Assembly: GCA_017998195.1 (NCBI GenBank)
Contig: JAGODN010000142.1
Location: forward strand, 1 to 6,766
Direction of reading: 5' to 3'
DNA length: 6,766 bases
Origin: Desulfobulbus sp.
GTDB taxonomy: Bacteria; Desulfobacterota; Desulfobulbia; Desulfobulbales; Desulfobulbaceae
Within the stretch, counting starts at the first letter, position 1. The number at the start of each line of letters is the position of its first letter. The position numbers and the translations under genes are program-made. The notes beneath the pieces are model-generated. The model searched no databases. It worked only from the letters and a program-made list of their open reading frames with translations, and was not told the DNA's origin. Shown here one piece after another: positions 5,288 to 6,766 of the stretch.

Positions 5288-6358
5288 ATGGCGGAAGAAC
5301 CCAGCTCCGGCGAACGCACCGAATCCCCCACCGCGAAACGGCGGGACGATTTCCGCAAGAAAGGCCAGGTGGCGCAGAGCCGCGAGGTCCAGGCCGCGGC
5401 CCTGTTCACCCTGCTGCTGGTGTTCTGGCTCGTGTTCGCGCCCCGCTTCTGGGGCAGCCTGCAGGAGCTGATCGTCTCGGTATGGCGCACGAGCGGCACC
5501 TATGCGGTGACCGCCGGCTCGCTCATGCAGCTCGCCTACCACCTGGCCGCCGGTCTGGCCCTGCTTCTCCTGCCGCTGTTCCTGGCGGTCCTGGTCATCG
5601 GCTTTTTCGCCACTTATCTGCAGATCGGCTGGCTGTTCACCACCCAGCCGCTCCTGCCGGACCTGAGCAAGCTCGACCCCATCCGCGGCATGGGCCGCTT
5701 CTTCTCCAAGCGATCGCTGGTCGAGGTGGTCAAGTCGCTGGCCAAGGTCGGCCTGATCGGCTGGGTGGCCTGGCGCACCGTGGCCGGCGAGTTCGACCAG
5801 GCCCTCCTGCTCGGCGAGATGGCCGTGGCCGACACGGTCCGCTACCTGGCCACCACCACCGCCCTGGTGATGGCCAAGGTGGCGGCGGTGATGATCGTGC
5901 TCGCCGCCGCGGATTACGCCTTTGTCCGCTTCGAGATGGAAGAGAAGATGAAGATGACCCGGCAGGAGGTGCGCGAGGAGATGAAGGAGACCGAGGGCGA
6001 CCCGCACATCAAGTCAAAAATCCGTTCCATCCAGCAGCAGATGGCCCGCCGGCGGATGATGGCGGCCGTGCCCTCGGCGGACGTGGTCATCACCAACCCG
6101 ACCCACGTGGCCGTGGCCGTGCGCTACGAGGCCGGCCGCACGGAAGCGCCTGTGGTCGTTGCCAAAGGCCAGGAACTGGTGGCCGCGCGCATCCGCGAGA
6201 TCGCCCGGGCGCACCGGGTGCCCTTGGTCGAGAACCCGCCGGTGGCAAGATTATTGCATCAGAGGGTGGGAATCGGGCAGGAAATCCCGGCGGAGCTGTT
6301 CAAGGCCGTGGCCGAGATCCTTGCCTACGTTTACTCATTGCGGACCACCAAACGGTAA
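5288..6358 (+). CDS. flhB: Flagellar export switch protein FlhB
   Basis: FlhB is the export-gate component that self-cleaves to switch secretion from rod/hook to filament substrates. The 356-residue product starts with the typical basic tail (ERTESPTAKRRDDFRKKGQV, 9-28). It has four membrane segments (about 36-53, 85-110, 145-165 and 185-210), then the cytoplasmic linker and autocleavage domain. The cleavage motif NPTH is intact at 270-273 (cut between Asn270 and Pro271), followed by VAVAVRYE, VVVAKGQELVAARIRE and GIGQEIPAELF. The usual ALY-type residues near 322-324 read LLH here, where a sigma-54 site overlaps the gene. An in-frame TGA at 5273-5275 rules out a longer product. No ribosome-binding site precedes the ATG. 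It ends in TAA directly abutting flhA. Confidence 0.97.
   Translation: MAEEPSSGERTESPTAKRRDDFRKKGQVAQSREVQAAALFTLLLVFWLVFAPRFWGSLQELIVSVWRTSGTYAVTAGSLMQLAYHLAAGLALLLLPLFLAVLVIGFFATYLQIGWLFTTQPLLPDLSKLDPIRGMGRFFSKRSLVEVVKSLAKVGLIGWVAWRTVAGEFDQALLLGEMAVADTVRYLATTTALVMAKVAAVMIVLAAADYAFVRFEMEEKMKMTRQEVREEMKETEGDPHIKSKIRSIQQQMARRRMMAAVPSADVVITNPTHVAVAVRYEAGRTEAPVVVAKGQELVAARIREIARAHRVPLVENPPVARLLHQRVGIGQEIPAELFKAVAEILAYVYSLRTTKR
6243..6259 (+). promoter_or_regulatory. Sigma-54 (RpoN) -24/-12 promoter for flhA, inside flhB
   Basis: TGGCAAG-ATTA-TTGCAT matches the sigma-54 consensus TGGCACG-N4-TTGCW at all positions but one (A for C at the sixth). The invariant GG (6244-6245) and GC (6256-6257) are at the correct spacing. 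The predicted transcription start is near 6269, about 90 nt before the flhA ATG. The site falls on an island of A+T-rich, otherwise rare codons (GCA AGA TTA TTG CAT) in a gene that nearly always uses G/C-ending codons, which suggests selection on the DNA rather than on the protein. Sigma-54 control of flhA-led operons is established in Pseudomonas and Vibrio. The enhancer site for an activator of the FleQ/FlrC type was not identified. Confidence 0.8.
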
Positions 6359-6766
6359 ATGGCAGCAACCGGGGCACAGACATTTTTCGGCCGGATTCGA
6401 CCGGCCGACCTGCTGGGGCGCAGCGACATCGTCGCCTCGCTGGGGCTGATCTCCATCCTCATGCTGATGATCATCCCCCTGCCGGCCATGCTGCTCGACC
6501 TCTGCCTGGCCGCCAACATCACCATCGCGGTGCTCATCCTCATCATCAGCCTGTACACCGAGCGGGCGATGGACTTCTCCATCTTCCCGTCGCTCCTGCT
6601 CGCCACCACCCTGTTCCGGCTGTCGCTCAACGTGGCCTCGACCCGGCTCATCCTGCTGCACGGCAACGAGGGCATGGACGCGGCCGGCTCGGTCATCCAG
6701 GCCTTCGGCCAGTTCGTGGTCGGCGGCTCGTACGTGGTCGGCATGGTCATCTTCGTCATCCTGGTG
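6359..6766 (+). CDS. flhA: Flagellar type III export protein FlhA, N-terminal fragment (3' end outside window)
   Basis: FlhA forms the nonameric ring that couples proton flow to export and docks chaperone-substrate complexes. Only the first 136 residues of about 690 are present, and the frame is open to the window end. Visible are a short cytoplasmic N-terminus, membrane helices at about 26-45 and 47-66, and the conserved block FPSLLLATTLFRLSLNVAST (76-95) followed by RLILLHG. The GSYVVGMVIFVILV stretch leads into the FHIPEP-family signature just beyond the edge. The ATG at 6359 directly abuts the flhB TAA, in the same frame. No clear ribosome-binding site is seen, but the first codons (GCA GCA ACC GGG GCA CAG ACA TTT) are unusually A+T-rich, which keeps the start region unstructured. 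It is probably transcribed both from upstream and from the sigma-54 site at 6243. Confidence 0.95.
   Translation, partial: MAATGAQTFFGRIRPADLLGRSDIVASLGLISILMLMIIPLPAMLLDLCLAANITIAVLILIISLYTERAMDFSIFPSLLLATTLFRLSLNVASTRLILLHGNEGMDAAGSVIQAFGQFVVGGSYVVGMVIFVILV

Noticed and set aside
4309..6007. Two long minus-strand open frames (4309-5205 and 5123-6007) covering fliR and flhB
   Set aside because: Composition is dominated by Glu, Gln, His, Gly and Asp repeats, with no domain or plausible start signal. They mirror the hydrophobic codons of fliR and flhB on the other strand.
4083..6766. A non-flagellar (virulence-type) type III secretion system
   Set aside because: FliP/FliQ/FliR/FlhB/FlhA families are shared with injectisomes, but MotAB, FliL, FliM, FliN and FliO in the same operon, and the signal peptide on FliP, point to a flagellum.
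1..6766. A previously undescribed system, mobile element, CRISPR array, tRNA or rRNA gene
   Set aside because: Coding sequence of known flagellar families fills nearly the whole window. No array-like repeats, transposase, integrase, structural RNA or foreign-composition gene is visible.

Overview
The window is a G+C-rich stretch (roughly two thirds G+C by eye) read entirely from the + strand. It carries flagellar genes in the order motA (3' end) - motB - fliL - fliM - fliN - fliO - fliP - fliQ - fliR - flhB - flhA (5' end). A MotAB stator pair directly upstream of fliLMNOPQR-flhBA, together with the 'PECPPPG' N-terminus of MotB, suggests a motile Gram-negative bacterium. A Desulfobacterota (former Deltaproteobacteria) member is my best guess, but the sequence alone does not prove the phylum.

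Layout. From 1 to 5148 the genes are packed tightly. Gaps are 3 to 26 nt; fliM/fliN overlap by 14 nt and fliO/fliP by 4 nt (ATGA), so this looks like one transcription unit. The only sizeable gap is the 139 bp between fliR and flhB (5149-5287). It holds a terminator-like hairpin, a weak sigma-54-like site and a second GC-rich hairpin just ahead of flhB. flhB (5288-6358) is followed at once by flhA (6359 onwards, cut by the window end): TAA and ATG abut and both genes are in the same frame.

Function. MotA/MotB form the ion-driven stator, and FliL is its membrane partner. FliM and FliN form the cytoplasmic switch (C-ring) that binds CheY-P. FliO helps assemble the FliP-FliQ-FliR export gate. 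FlhB (substrate-specificity switch) and FlhA (export engine and chaperone docking) complete the core of the flagellar type III secretion apparatus. No gene here looks novel, and I see no mobile element, CRISPR array, RNA gene or defence system.

The most interesting signal is regulatory. A near-perfect sigma-54 (-24/-12) promoter, TGGCAAG-N4-TTGCAT at 6243-6259, lies inside the 3' end of flhB, about 90 nt upstream of the flhA start after its predicted transcription start. It coincides with a patch of rare A+T-rich codons and with a departure from the usual FlhB residues at that point. It implies that flhA, and probably genes downstream of the window, have their own sigma-54-dependent transcription. 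A second point of note is FliM, whose FliG-contacting GGXG motif is replaced by GASP.
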